Source: Acanthacorydalis orientalis (taxonomy: Eukaryota; Arthropoda; Insecta; Megaloptera; Corydalidae). Taken from it: a stretch of 64,000 nt of DNA. The stretch covers positions 19,627,422 to 19,691,421 of the forward strand of contig CM068319.1 of assembly GCA_034766995.1 (NCBI GenBank). The letters are read 5' to 3'. Below, in pieces: positions 35,099-46,035 of the stretch. Position numbers and translations under genes: made by a program. The notes under the pieces are model-generated. The model ran no database searches. It saw only the letters and a list, made by a program, of their open reading frames with translations, and was not told the DNA's origin. Position 1 is the stretch's first letter. Each line of letters starts with the position of its first letter.

Positions 35099-35100
<2 letters not shown>
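34841..35100. mobile_element. piggyBac-like MITE, 260 bp
   Basis: Flanked by TTAA at 34841-34844 and 35097-35100. Inside the left TTAA the end reads CCTTTCGCACTCGGAGAT. The complement of the right end reads CCCTTCCCAGTCGAATGT, matching at about 12 of 19 positions. TTAA duplication and a CCY-type terminus are hallmarks of piggyBac transposons. At 260 bp with no transposase it is a miniature non-autonomous element. A (TA)n tract begins immediately outside the right TTAA. Confidence 0.65.

Positions 35101-35102
<2 letters not shown>

Positions 35103-35153
<51 letters not shown>
35103..35153. repeat. (TA)n abutting the piggyBac-like MITE
   Basis: About 25 TA units starting 2 bp after the element, continued by AAATATACATACATACAC. 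Confidence 0.95.
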
Positions 35154-35157
<4 letters not shown>

Positions 35158-35542
35158 TACATACATACACATATATACATAAAGACATACATTACTGTCA
35201 CATTTTCTTTAGTTTAAATAACATATACCCATGTAAGAAATTAATGTAAAATTTTAGTAAAGTAGGATGAAAGGATTATAAAACAGATATTTCAAACAGT
35301 CCAATCAACCAAGTAGTATTGCGTGTCTGCTAACAGATAAGAGAGCAGCTGACGCATTCGAAAAGATTTATAGCAACTTCTTCGACTTATAAATAATGAT
35401 AGATTCACACGAGGATTTTATGTCACGATACAACACCAACTCAGAATTAAACATACAAGAATTTAACGTTACAGCGAAATTATTGCGATAAATACATTGA
35501 ATGGGAGTTAATATTACGAATATATACCCTTATATAGATACT

Positions 35543-35544
<2 letters not shown>
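35154..35544. other. AT-rich spacer
   Basis: Slightly higher complexity at 35290-35480. No gene seen. Confidence 0.45.

Positions 35545-35587
<43 letters not shown>
35545..35587. repeat. (TA)n microsatellite
   Basis: About 21 TA units. Confidence 0.95.
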
Positions 35588-35590
<3 letters not shown>

Positions 35591-36301
35591 TAAATATGTA
35601 TATTATTATAATGTTAAATTATTTAATAGAGTCTGAAAATCTTAACTTTCACAATATTTGTCTCTTCTTAAAGTTCAAATTGTGTTTTAGTACATAAACT
35701 TACTTTTGTAGTAATTTCAGTATATTAAATTAAAATTTGTCACTTTATTATTTTTAAAATTCATGATTGATTATTTCATAAAGTAATTTAATATATGTAC
35801 TTAATTTAAATGTATAATAATATAAAAAAGTTATACAAAAGAATATGCAAATTTTAATTGTTTAAATCGTTTTAGTAGAAATTCCAGATTTACTTTTCTA
35901 CGATTACTTATTGACTTGCATATCAAAATTTATGTTCCTTAATATAATATAATTTATTGAACGTAAATTCATCGACTAATCATGTCGCAATAACGAGCTC
36001 CGAAGAACGTTTCTTCAGCCCATTTCAACTCCATAGATACTCTTTCAAACTTTCAAAGTTACACGAAAACTTTATATTAAAAATGTTCAATATTTCATCA
36101 TGATTGATAGAAACGAGAGGTACAAAAATGATTCTTGTTCACATTCATATTATTGATAAAAGCTATTTTGATGTATGGAAACATTTTACTCAATTATCTG
36201 TGTCTGTAATAAAAATCAATTTCAACGTTTATTTTCAAACAAATTAGTTTTATAATGAAATTATTATCCAATCAAGATTTAATCATTTTAAATATATAAG
36301 A

Positions 36302-36311
<10 letters not shown>
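35588..36311. other. AT-rich non-genic stretch
   Basis: Nothing recognisable. Confidence 0.5.

Positions 36312-36359
<48 letters not shown>
36312..36359. repeat. (TA)n microsatellite
   Basis: About 24 TA units, preceded by a shorter TA run separated by AA. Confidence 0.95.
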
Positions 36360-36364
<5 letters not shown>

Positions 36365-36840
36365 AGATAAAACCTGTACGAGTACTCAATATAACTGTCA
36401 ACTTATTTATAAAATGAAGTAAAGAGTTTATGAAATATAAAACTTTTCTTGTTTCAAAATTTTTGTTTAAAAATAATGAGATTTTTTTATATTTTATTTC
36501 TTTCCATATTGGAATTTATACGCATTTTTCATTGAGAATTAATATAATATGTTTTAAAGTTTTTTCTGCATTAATCTCACTAATGTATGAAAATTTTTTT
36601 ATCGAGTTTCAAAAATTTGTAACCTAAAGTAATGTATGAATATGTTCATTGATTATACATTTCTTTGTATTATTTTTATAACTACAAATATTAGATTGCA
36701 TTATTTCTCATTAACTAGTATATATATTTGGGACTTAATAAAAATGACTAAAGTCAAAAATATCCTTACAACACAAAAAAAATTATATATTGTCCTTACA
36801 AATATTTTTGTTTCATATTTAATGCTTGAATTTAGATATA
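36360..36840. other. AT-rich spacer
   Basis: Two plus-strand frames of 65 and 80 codons here are rich in Phe, Ile and Leu and look like chance. Confidence 0.45.
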
Positions 36841-37010
36841 AAGTTATGTTTCTTGTCTTTGCGGTCACTATTCTTTGATTTTGTTTCTCTATTACCGGTT
36901 CGTCTATCGATATTTTCAGATGGGTACCATATGAAGATGTTCATAGACGAAACCAGTAATGAAGAAATAAAATCAAAGAAAAATGATCTCAATGACAAGA
37001 AACATAAGTT
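36841..37010. repeat. 170-bp spacer-free imperfect palindrome
   Basis: The two 85-bp arms meet exactly at GGTACC (centre 36925/36926). The left arm begins AAGTTATGTTTCTTGTC and the complement of the right arm begins AACTTATGTTTCTTGTC. Shared blocks TTCTTTGATTTT, ATTAC-GGTT and CGTCTAT run along both, and about four in five positions pair, allowing one small compensating indel. The near-symmetry makes similar peptides appear on both strands. It could be a foldback MITE or the DNA of a long hairpin RNA. Confidence 0.9.
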
Positions 37011-37298
37011 CAAACGCAAATACACAGGAACGAAACATATCAAATATAGATACATTTTATTTCCGTTGTAAAAAGGCTTAAGATTTCTGTATAGTTCGAA
37101 AAAAACCCCACAGAAATCTTTATTTATTGTCAGAATCAATTAATATGAGAAAATTTAAATTCAATCATGTTTATTTACCATTATAGATTCAAAATATAGT
37201 TGAATTATATTATCGTAAGCATTAAGTTATGTATTTTCTCGTTATAACTGATAAGGTACATATTAGTGAAACGCAAATTCCGTCTCCCATCAATATAT
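37011..37298. other. AT-rich spacer
   Basis: Nothing recognisable between the palindrome and the inverted-duplicate unit. Confidence 0.4.
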
Positions 37299-37314
37299 AA
37301 AATTGTACAAAAAC

Positions 37315-37352
<38 letters not shown>

Positions 37353-37745
37353 AATATTATACAGGGAATAGAAATATGCATTAAAATTGTGCAATAAATT
37401 TTATGAAATTTTATAAAATTAGTCATAACTTTTAAACAGCTACTCTTAATGGAGTGTTGATTTTTATACAAGAAAAGTCATTTTTCTTTTCAAATAAATT
37501 TCGGTGATGAAATTAAAAATTATCCTTTTTAAATCCTGATAATCTATGGTTTGTTTACATACATTTTTCTAGATACCCTCCAAAAAAAATAAAAATTAAT
37601 TTCTGTATTTCCAAGTGGAAATTTCCAAATCCTATATACTCAACGATTGATAAATATATATTTAAATAAAGTGTAAGGTGGTTTTATTATGTACAATTAT
37701 CATGTTTCATTATTACAAAAATAAAATAGAGTTGATTATAAATTT
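37299..37745 (+). repeat. ~450-bp dispersed unit, copy 1 (inverted pair)
   Basis: Begins at AATTGTACAAAAACATATTA, has (TA)n at 37319-37346, then continues through CAATAAATTTTATGAAATTT, AACTTTTAAACAGCTACTC, GAAAAGTCATTTTTCTTTTC, GTGATGAAATTAAAAATTAT and AGTGTAAGGTGG to GAGTTGATTATAAAT. Copy 2 at 41037-41484 is its reverse complement. No coding frame is conserved between them. The class of mobile element, if it is one, is unknown. Confidence 0.9.
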
Positions 37746-37746
37746 G

Positions 37747-37795
37747 GTTAACTTGATATCTTAAAATATATTTGTTAACTTAATATCTTAAAATT
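37747..37795. repeat. Short direct repeat GTTAACTTRATATCTTAAAA
   Basis: Two copies of a ~21-bp motif (37747-37768 and 37774-37795) with one difference, adjoining the end of the dispersed unit. Confidence 0.8.
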
Positions 37796-37835
37796 ATTTT
37801 TCACTAATATCGAAAGTGATCCTATTAAGACCGTT

Positions 37836-37836
37836 A

Positions 37837-37876
<40 letters not shown>
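37836..37876. repeat. Interrupted (TA)n microsatellite
   Basis: TA units with one GTA interruption. Confidence 0.95.
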
Positions 37877-38509
37877 CAAATCTCAGGGTTAAATTCAACG
37901 ATCCATGTTACAACTTGTAAGATTTGTGTAACTCGAGCCCTAAACCTACAGTTTGACTCTCTTGGGAATAACGTAGGAATACAGGAGTAAAATAATTGAG
38001 TAAATATATCAAAATATTCAACAGGAAAATAAAATGAACTGACTTCATTTGAAAATGTTTTTGTAATCCAATTTAAAAGTTAATTTTTCAACATTATAAA
38101 TTAAAAAAAAGTGCATAATATTTTACTCTTATTCTATTCTCATAATATTGTTTGACATATAATTTAAGAATTAGGTTTTATTAACTTTAATTTTAAAAAA
38201 GAGTAAATTATTATTATTAAATATTCATTAATTAATATTAAATTTTCATTTTTTATTTACCTTACATTTATATATATATATATAAATTCAACTACAACAA
38301 ATAATAATTTCAAATGTAAGAAAATAAAATGTAGTATATAACACTGTATTCCGAAAAGTCGAACAAAAACACATATTGGTGCAAGCGTGAGTAAGACAGA
38401 TACGTTACAGTTCGTTCATAAATCAATTTCGTTGTTGTTGGATTTTACGATAGGATTAATTTAACGAAGGAGGACCGCTAGTACGAAAGCGTCTCTGAAT
38501 AAATCATGA
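37877..38509. other. AT-rich stretch with a G+C rise at its end
   Basis: Includes an 18-bp TA run at 38267-38284. At 38340-38500 G+C rises, and AAGCGTGAGTAAG near 38385 resembles a splice donor. No exon can be delimited. Confidence 0.4.
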
Positions 38510-38701
38510 ATGTACTTAAAATACGAAACGACCGAAGAACTCTCTTTAAGAGACTATGAGAAATGTTTTCAGTTTCGTTTTTCCCAACTTGCTGTTTTTC
38601 TACTTGTCCTTCAAGGGATAACTATTTATTCGTGTATAGTCTTTTGTGCGTGTATATATACAAAAGATCTTTTGTGTTTTATCGTCAAAACTGCATCATG
38701 A
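38510..38701 (+). CDS. Candidate small membrane-protein ORF
   Basis: An ATG-started 63-codon frame. The N-terminus is charged (YETTEELSLRDYEKCF), followed by a hydrophobic helix-like segment from about residue 28 (LAVFLLVLQGITIY) and a second Cys-rich hydrophobic stretch (SCIVFCACIY). It is unlike the simple Tyr-Ile frames in TA tracts and lies in a G+C-richer patch. There is no homology I can recall, and about 60-codon frames are expected by chance here. Confidence 0.15.
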   Translation: MYLKYETTEELSLRDYEKCFQFRFSQLAVFLLVLQGITIYSCIVFCACIYTKDLLCFIVKTAS

Positions 38702-38787
38702 AAGTCCAACAATATTAACGGTCTAATTAACATTGTGAAAGGAAAATGATATATTTTAAAAACAATATATTTTTTAACAATTAACTA

Positions 38788-38789
<2 letters not shown>

Positions 38790-38821
<32 letters not shown>
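38790..38821. repeat. (TA)n microsatellite
   Basis: About 15 TA units. Confidence 0.95.
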
Positions 38822-38824
<3 letters not shown>

Positions 38825-39281
38825 CTTAACTAAAATTTATTAAAATAAATATTGTTCTAAGACCTTAAATCAATATTGTATTTATAAATACTTGTAAAAG
38901 ATATTTATTTAAAAAAATAGGTTTAAAATATTTAATTTTTCAATCCTGTAATCTTGATTTTATTGAAAAAGGGTAATTTCAGTCTCCAAAAATAACGTAA
39001 TATACATCAATATACAAAACTTATAACATACATTATTAATATTGAGAGAGTAAGATTGTATAACTTGAATATATAAATGTTGGAAATCATTTTAATTAAG
39101 GAAACCACAATTTCTAAAATATACACAATATTTTTGAAAAATAGCCTCCAGGTTTTATTAAAATTACTTCGAAGATTGTTTACTGAACAAGATATAATAT
39201 TGACAGTGAGAATTTGAACGAAATCCCGTGGTTTTGACGTACGACAACGAACGTTTTCGTCGAATTCTTTTGTATGCCTGC
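38822..39281. other. AT-rich spacer
   Basis: A 104-codon minus-strand frame (39007-39321) spans this but lacks motifs and overlaps the plus-strand candidate below. Confidence 0.4.
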
Positions 39282-39452
39282 ATGTGTGAGTTAACACATC
39301 GTTGTGTTTCTTTACACGCATGTAATATAGCTGTGTTTTTCTATATACTTCTGGCGCCGGCTTACGGTAAATATTTAAGGGATGAACTTAAGAGTTTGAC
39401 TAAACTTCTACCCATTGTTAACTTGACAACGCCATGCAAAGAGTTTGTTTAA
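39282..39452 (+). CDS. Candidate short secretory-type ORF
   Basis: ATG at 39282 opens 56 codons. The frame is open without ATG back to 39207. A hydrophobic core at residues about 15-28 (NIAVFFYILLAPAYG) ends in a plausible small-residue cleavage site. The rest (KYLRDELKSLTKLLPIV..., one Cys, ending KEFV) could form a short amphipathic helix. G+C is higher than the flanks. This is the layout of a secreted small peptide precursor, but no family is recognised and a real transcript is unproven. Confidence 0.2.
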   Translation: MCELTHRCVSLHACNIAVFFYILLAPAYGKYLRDELKSLTKLLPIVNLTTPCKEFV

Positions 39453-40895
39453 AGATTAATTTGTGTGAATTATTAAAATGTTACGAGAGACACTTTTCTT
39501 TAGAGAGTGAAATTTTTAAATGCGAAAACCTTTGAAATATTTATAAAGCAATTTCTAAAGTCCCTCATGTCGGATTATATTCGAACATATCTAGAGACCA
39601 ATTTGAAATGATTAATTTTAATGAAGTTTTATTCTTATATGTATGTGTTTTTTCAATTATAATATCTTTACAAGATAAAAGGTTACAGGCAGAATTGTTT
39701 CAGTATACATCCAAACACATACACATGAATTCGTTTATAAATACAGACAAGCTCTTAAATCTGTAGTTAGTTTAAGAAAAACGTCGAGTGTTTCAGATAA
39801 TTAAAATAAATAGCTTCTACTCTTAAGACATTTATTTATCCCCAAGTTCTATAGGATCGTAGTATTATTCTTACTTAAAAAAGACACAGTTTATCGTATC
39901 AAGCTAAATTCATATTTTAAAATATTTATTCAGTTTTCTTACAAATCAGTTTGTATATTTTATCTATTGAAAAAGTTTACATTTTTTTCCGACTATTTCA
40001 AAATAATCTTGACTAAAAACAGTTTTAGTAATTCATTTTAATTTATTATTGTATTTACTGAATCTAGAAATGTATATTTATTAAAAATTGGAATATATTT
40101 TTATTAAATTTTCATTTTAGTTAATTGTAATTAAACTCTATTAAATCATAAGTTATTTAGTGCAAATTTTTATTTCGAGTTTTTTAAATATTTTCATTTT
40201 TTATAATTTTACTAATACATTTATTATTTCACTTTGGCGAATATCACTGAGTAAATCTTCGTTTATTAATAACTGGACTGCTGAAAACTTTGAAATTATA
40301 TAAATTAGCTCATATTTAAAATAAATTACAGAAATATGACAATATGTATTGATTAAAATAATATAATTAAACAATTAAAGTTTTAATTAAAACTTATAGA
40401 AAAACAGATCAGCAATAAAATATTAACTTCAATTTCAAATTGATTTAAAATTCATCCACCCGATCCAGTGTTAATACAATGACAACAGTAAGAATTTATC
40501 ATAAGAAAAAAAATCTACAAATTTCTCTCTACACTAAATTATATATTTTTTTTCTAAAAAAAAGTGTATATCATTATTCTTTACTTCATCCTTAAGGAGA
40601 TTACACTTTTAGAATATACATTACCACATTAAAAACCATTGGACGGGTAAAGCCTTTTTGGTGCAAGATGAGAAGGATTAGTATACAAAGAGATTACTCA
40701 CTGAAATTCTGTGTTAAATATAATGCAGTAAATAAGTATTAACTCTGTGTATGTATTATGTCTGCTTATATGTTAATTGTAAGTTAGTATTACTTTGTCG
40801 AAGTGACAATATTCTTGATTAAAATTTGTATTTTGATGTATAAGTGAGAAAAGTTTAATCATTATTTTATTATTATAAACTGTAATGATTTGCGA
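39453..40895. other. AT-rich non-genic stretch
   Basis: Nothing recognisable. The densest AT part is 39900-40600. Confidence 0.5.
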
Positions 40896-40896
40896 T

Positions 40897-40952
<56 letters not shown>
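40896..40952. repeat. (CA)n(TA)n compound microsatellite
   Basis: CA repeat at 40896-40912 passing directly into about 20 TA units. Confidence 0.95.
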
Positions 40953-40954
<2 letters not shown>

Positions 40955-41036
40955 TTATTTAAATAAGATTCACGATAGACTAGGCTTTCATTTTATTTAT
41001 TTATAAATTCGAATCATTTTAAAAAATCTACATACA

Positions 41037-41417
41037 AATTTTATAATCAACTCTATTTTATTTTTTTAATAATGAAACATGATAATTCTACAGAATAAAG
41101 CCACCTTATACTTTAATATATATTTATCAATAGTTGAGTATATTGATTTGGAAATTTCCAGTTGGAAATATAGAAATTAATTTTTTTTTTGGAGAGTATC
41201 TAGAAGAACAAATGTATGTAAAGAAACCATAGAGAATCAGGATTTAGAAAAGATAATTTTTAATTTCATCACTGAAATTTATTTGAAAAGAAAAATGACT
41301 TTTCTTGATTAGAAATCAACACTTCAGTAAGAGTAGCTGTTTAAAAGTTATAATGACTAATTTTATAAAATTTCATAAAATTTATTGCATATTACTATTG
41401 CCTGTTTAATATTATTT

Positions 41418-41455
<38 letters not shown>

Positions 41456-41484
41456 TATGTATATATAATGTTTTTGTATAATTT
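41037..41484 (-). repeat. ~450-bp dispersed unit, copy 2 (inverted pair)
   Basis: Reverse complement of 37299-37745, starting at TTATAATCAACTCTATTTTA and ending past (TA)n (41418-41467) at AATGTTTTTGTATAATTT. Over the best-aligned 190 bp identity is about 90%, with a few short indels. Homology continues on both sides of the (TA)n, so the microsatellite lies inside the unit. Confidence 0.9.
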
Positions 41485-42878
41485 GCAATAATTATGTAGT
41501 TTTCAAATAAAAGTGATTCTTAAAGTTTAATAGAATAAACGCATTTTTTTCAATAAAATACGAAATGTATTAAAACACCTCTTGAATAAAAAGTGAACAA
41601 AGTCGTATATGAATGTCTGGCACGTCTATCTGCTGATCAATGTGTCTGAGTTCAAGTCCGTGCATCCTACATTTGTCACCTTTCAGTAACAAAACGATCG
41701 TCTCGAGTATTTACTAAGATTAAATCTTGAAAGTGTTCTAAATTAAAAAAAATACGAATAATTGTTTTTTAAACAGCAATTATGTTTATATCTGAAATCA
41801 TTTTATTATATTTGGTTTTCAAATACTTTAGATATATTTTATAATTACTCGATGTTAAATATAATGCTTGTTTGTATTAAAATACATTTTTTAAATCTTA
41901 TCAACTTTTTCGATTCATCACGGATATTTGTTGTGTTTGAATTGTATTTAAAATATTTTTAAATTTTCTTTCTTTAAAAAGGTATAAATTTGTTCATTGA
42001 TTATTACTTATTTATAAAATTTGTGTTCTTGTATTAAAAAACCAGGATGAGAAACTAATATCTAGACAGACTCTATCGGAATGAACATAACTTTTTTGAT
42101 TAATGATTACAAAAAGAAATTAATATCAGTTAGTTACTTAACTAGAAAAATATGATTAATAAGCTCTACATTTTATTATTTTTTTAATAATTAAAAAGGA
42201 AGATGAAGTATTAACACGAGGTGATTAAAATTATTTCAAGAATACTATATTTACTTATTTTATATAAATTTAAGGCTGATACATATTTTTTAAAATGAAT
42301 ACATTAACTATAATCAAACGTATAGTGTTTATTTTATATTTGGTATTTTTTTTTTGGAGAAAAACAATTTTACTTTTTTGCATCAAGAGAGCAATTAATT
42401 AAAATACTAAATAATGAAATTTAAAAATGTTCCAAATAATACAGTTCTGAGTATTATTTAAACAATAATGTAGAACAATACTCAGATATTACATTCAGAA
42501 TGTTTCATTGTAAATAATTCATTAAAAAATATATATAAAAATGAAATTAAATGTAAAAAATGCTTCTCTAACAATTGAAAACATTGGAGAAATTGAAAAT
42601 AAGAATTATTATTAGTTTTTTTTTTTTAATTTTATTTCAGTGTTATTGAAAAGTGTACTATATTATTGAATATTTATATATTGAACATTTATACTTATTG
42701 AATATTTCTGAGAAAAAATATGTGATTGTAAGGTTTATAGGAAAAATAATTAAAGGAATTTTTTTAAGATAAAGTACAATAAAATATTTTTATACATTTT
42801 GTTCAATGGCAAGTATACATTTTAATATTTGTATTTCGTAGAATTGTTTTCTAAACTGTTATATGAAATAATTCGAAA

Positions 42879-42881
<3 letters not shown>
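41485..42881. other. AT-rich non-genic stretch
   Basis: A G+C rise at 41600-41720 holds no gene. At 42729-42750 AAGGTTTATAGGAAAAATAA resembles the left end of mariner derivative copy B but has no partner. Confidence 0.45.
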
Positions 42882-42969
<88 letters not shown>

Positions 42970-43000
42970 ATATATATATATATATATGTGTGTGTGTATA
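42882..43000. repeat. Higher-order (TA)n/TGT array with (TG)n end
   Basis: Two ~45-bp super-units of (TA)n plus TGT (TGT at about 42921 and 42967), then (TG)n at 42987-42997. Confidence 0.95.
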
Positions 43001-43587
43001 CATAAACACGTGTATGAATTTGTATATGTGCATGAACAAAATTGCGTTTCAAAAATATATATACAAGAAACAAATTTTTATGAAGTTTCAGGAGACATTT
43101 ACAACAATATTTTTTACCCTTGTATATTTATATATGCATATATATGTACATATAAATATATACAGATATTTATGTATAATATCATACATTGTTATAAGAT
43201 ATTTCCTCTTGTTTTTCGTGGAAGGAAAAAACACACACACTTACACAAGGAAATGTCTATCTGGATAAAATACAAGATTGATTTATGAAACATACCATTG
43301 AAATGGAAGTGTCATATAATTCTGATTGATGTCATTTTTTTCGTCTATATTCAGTTCTATCTCAGACATTTATTTGAAATTGAAAAATGAATCAGAAAGA
43401 AGACAAGAAACAACTAAATGCTCTCTGGAAAATATTAATAATTGTCTTTTGAAAGTTTCGCGTTTTTTCCACCTCGCTGTACAATATGTTTTAATTAAAA
43501 TGAATAGCGTTAAGCATTATTTATTTTCTTGTATAGGATCGTTAGTATAATATTTTTTTCGTTAAGTATTTAATTCAATATTTCTTC

Positions 43588-43590
<3 letters not shown>
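43001..43590. other. AT-rich spacer
   Basis: ORFs here extend from the TA array and are not gene-like. A 74-codon frame at 43326-43550 has no motif. Confidence 0.45.

Positions 43591-43631
<41 letters not shown>
43591..43631. repeat. (TA)n microsatellite
   Basis: About 20 TA units. Confidence 0.95.
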
Positions 43632-43633
<2 letters not shown>

Positions 43634-44221
43634 CGGTGGATTTTATATAATAAATCAAATGTAAAAAAATAGCATTATTTATTTACTGTGTTCATTTTTA
43701 AATTTAACTTATGTAATTTTCTTAATAGAATGAAATCATTAAGTGGAAAAAATCAAATTCAAATTAATGAAGTTCAATTTTTTTATGTTCATATCTATGA
43801 TTCCATTGATTCATTATTTTTGTGGTTTTCACTGGTTTAGTTTTCTTATTTTTAATCGCACGAGTCATCAAAATAAATGATAATCTGACCCATTATATTG
43901 AATTAATGAATTAAATTAAGTTTAATTCGTGAATTCTACAACACATAATTATTAATTAATTATTACAATTTGAAAATAATTAATTGACACTCTTATTTTA
44001 ATAAACCAAATGTTGATTAATATAAAGCAAAATTCTTTATTATTATCACACTATCAATATCTAAATATAAGTAATAATTGAATTTTATACTGCGGTATGA
44101 TTTTTTTTATTTTGAACGTTATTAACCTATCTTGATAATATTTTTATTAACATTTATTTTTGTAAAATTATTGTTAATGTGTTGTACTGTTTCATTTTAT
44201 AATTTAAAATGTTCATAAATT
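43632..44221. other. AT-rich non-genic stretch
   Basis: Nothing recognisable. Confidence 0.5.
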
Positions 44222-44266
44222 ACTCTCTCTCCCTATATGTATGTATATATATATATATATATATCT

Positions 44267-44303
<37 letters not shown>
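44222..44303. repeat. Duplicated CTCCCTATA/(TA)n compound tract
   Basis: (CT)n CCTATATGTATG (TA)n is followed by a second CTCCC(TA)n at about 44265, suggesting a local tandem duplication. Confidence 0.9.
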
Positions 44304-44304
<1 letters not shown>

Positions 44305-44338
44305 TCTATTTTTTTATTTAATAATTTTGTTTGTAAAT

Positions 44339-44341
<3 letters not shown>

Positions 44342-44374
<33 letters not shown>
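44342..44374. repeat. (TA)n microsatellite
   Basis: About 16 TA units, 38 bp after the preceding compound tract. Confidence 0.95.
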
Positions 44375-44377
<3 letters not shown>

Positions 44378-45597
44378 TATTTTGATAAATATGTTATGTA
44401 TGTTAGTTACTTCATAACGACTATCGTTTTTTATTATTAAGGCGCTTAAATAAAGTGCATTTAGAACTTTTAATATTTGACAATATGTTTGTATAATCAC
44501 AAAACATTTGCAGTCTTAAATGTAAGTTGAATGAATAAATTGTCTTAAAAATACTAACATGTCGAAAATATATTATGATTGCAATGTTAACTATTTTTTT
44601 AACAAAAAGGTTGTTCAATGTTAAGTTTAAAGAGTTAATTCTTTCAAATTATTTCAATATATTTTTTTGTTAAATACCATAAAAAATAAAGTTTTAATAT
44701 AATTAAATCACTGACTTGAAGGAAGTACGTTTTCCCTTTTCTTGTGAAAATATTATCGTAATCATTTTATTTATTCAATTCAAAGTTATCAATTGAACAG
44801 AACAAGTACAGATTTTGACACTTTAGAGCATGTTGATTGCTTTGGAAATGTATATTAGGTTGAAAAAGATTTTACAAATATGTTTTCTTCAACAAATTCA
44901 AATATTGAATTGACGAAAAATACTAATATTTTTTTTCTAATCGTATATAAATATTAGAGGATGCTGGTTCAATTTAAACTAATAGTACTAAATTAAAGAT
45001 CATTATCATAATAGGACAACCTTTTTTTCTTTATATAAAACATAGTTGTTTTATACGTACCTCGAAAGTATTGCTAATAAATGTTTCTATCGAATACAAT
45101 CATTGTTATAACTAATAAACAAAAAAATACCTTCAAAAGTTATACAGTTTCAAGTGACTAATGTACAGAACATAACTGCAATTACACAAGACAAGATTTT
45201 ATTTTATAATAGCAAATACAAGTACACTCTAATTTATTCTTGTTTTCCTTTAGTTCACTGCTTCTAGAAGTAATCTTATTAAAAAATAGAAATTATAACT
45301 GTTTATTCCTTTCTTTGTAAATACTACTCATTAATACTGCAAAAGAAAATAAATTTCATGATTTTTGTCCGTAAGATTTTTTTAAACGATATTTTGTTTC
45401 AAAATATTCACTATACAATTATCTCCAATGCATGTATGCATTTTTTAAAGTTTACTCTAAATTATATAGCATGGAATTTATACATTTTAAAACTCAGTAG
45501 TTCAATTATACGTTTCCTGCACTGAAATATGAATATATAAATAATTTATTGAACGAATTGTTGTCAATAAAATAGTGAATATGAAATCATAAAGTAA
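44375..45597. other. AT-rich non-genic stretch
   Basis: Nothing recognisable. ATTAGGTTGAAAAAG at about 44863 only vaguely resembles a mariner end. Confidence 0.5.
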
Positions 45598-46035
45598 TTA
45601 TTAAGTATTCTACGTGTGAATACTGTTGTATGTATAAAATGTAACGAAACAAAAGAATATCAGGATTTATTCAAAGCCGTTGATATTAATCAACAACGAT
45701 ATCATTTAATTTATTTTGCACTACCGCTGGGAATTCTATGTCACACTGTGACTATAAACTCATTTTCTTCCAGTCCCTGTTGTCACACGGTTTGGTGCGA
45801 CACGTTGCGGTGGAAATTTCAACTCACTGTAAACGATTACTGTATATACCGCCTGGTGACCAAAACTGTAACTATACAATGCCACACTATTTCAGTTCGG
45901 TGGTCAGTATGCAATAAATTGAATTTTCTCGCATACACACACACACCACTCCTTTTGTCTCGTCTCGAAAAGATCTTATATACTTGTCACTTGAAAATAG
46001 CATCCGCCCTCTTTAACCTCTGCGTCACTAACTAA
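45598..46035 (+). CDS. Longest open stretch: candidate exon, unknown
   Basis: 145 stop-free codons ending at TAA, with no in-frame ATG, so it could only be an internal or terminal exon. G+C is high for the window from about 45680. The product is rich in Cys, His and Thr: CIKCNETKEYQDLF, GILCHTVTINSFSSSPCC, HTVWCDTLRWKFQLTVND, VTIQCHTISVRWSVC, ending KIASALFNLCVTN. TTTTCTTCCAG at about 45772 is a good acceptor-like site within it. No known zinc-finger spacing fits and no family is recognised. The length is more than I would expect by chance, but coding status is unproven. Confidence 0.25.
   Translation, partial: LLSILRVNTVVCIKCNETKEYQDLFKAVDINQQRYHLIYFALPLGILCHTVTINSFSSSPCCHTVWCDTLRWKFQLTVNDYCIYRLVTKTVTIQCHTISVRWSVCNKLNFLAYTHTPLLLSRLEKILYTCHLKIASALFNLCVTN

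Noticed and set aside
36819..37139. Overlapping ORFs of 81 (+) and 106 (-) codons with shared peptide LCFLSLRS
   Set aside because: The shared peptide comes from the 170-bp palindrome, which gives similar translations on both strands.
41600..41700. Possible tRNA (GAGTTCAAGTCCGTGC)
   Set aside because: Box B-like sequence only. The surrounding 75 nt do not fold into a cloverleaf.
42729..42750. Solo mariner end (AAGGTTTATAGGAAAAATAA)
   Set aside because: Resembles copy B's left end over about 20 bp, but there is no continuation into the element and no partner end. Could be chance in AT-rich DNA.
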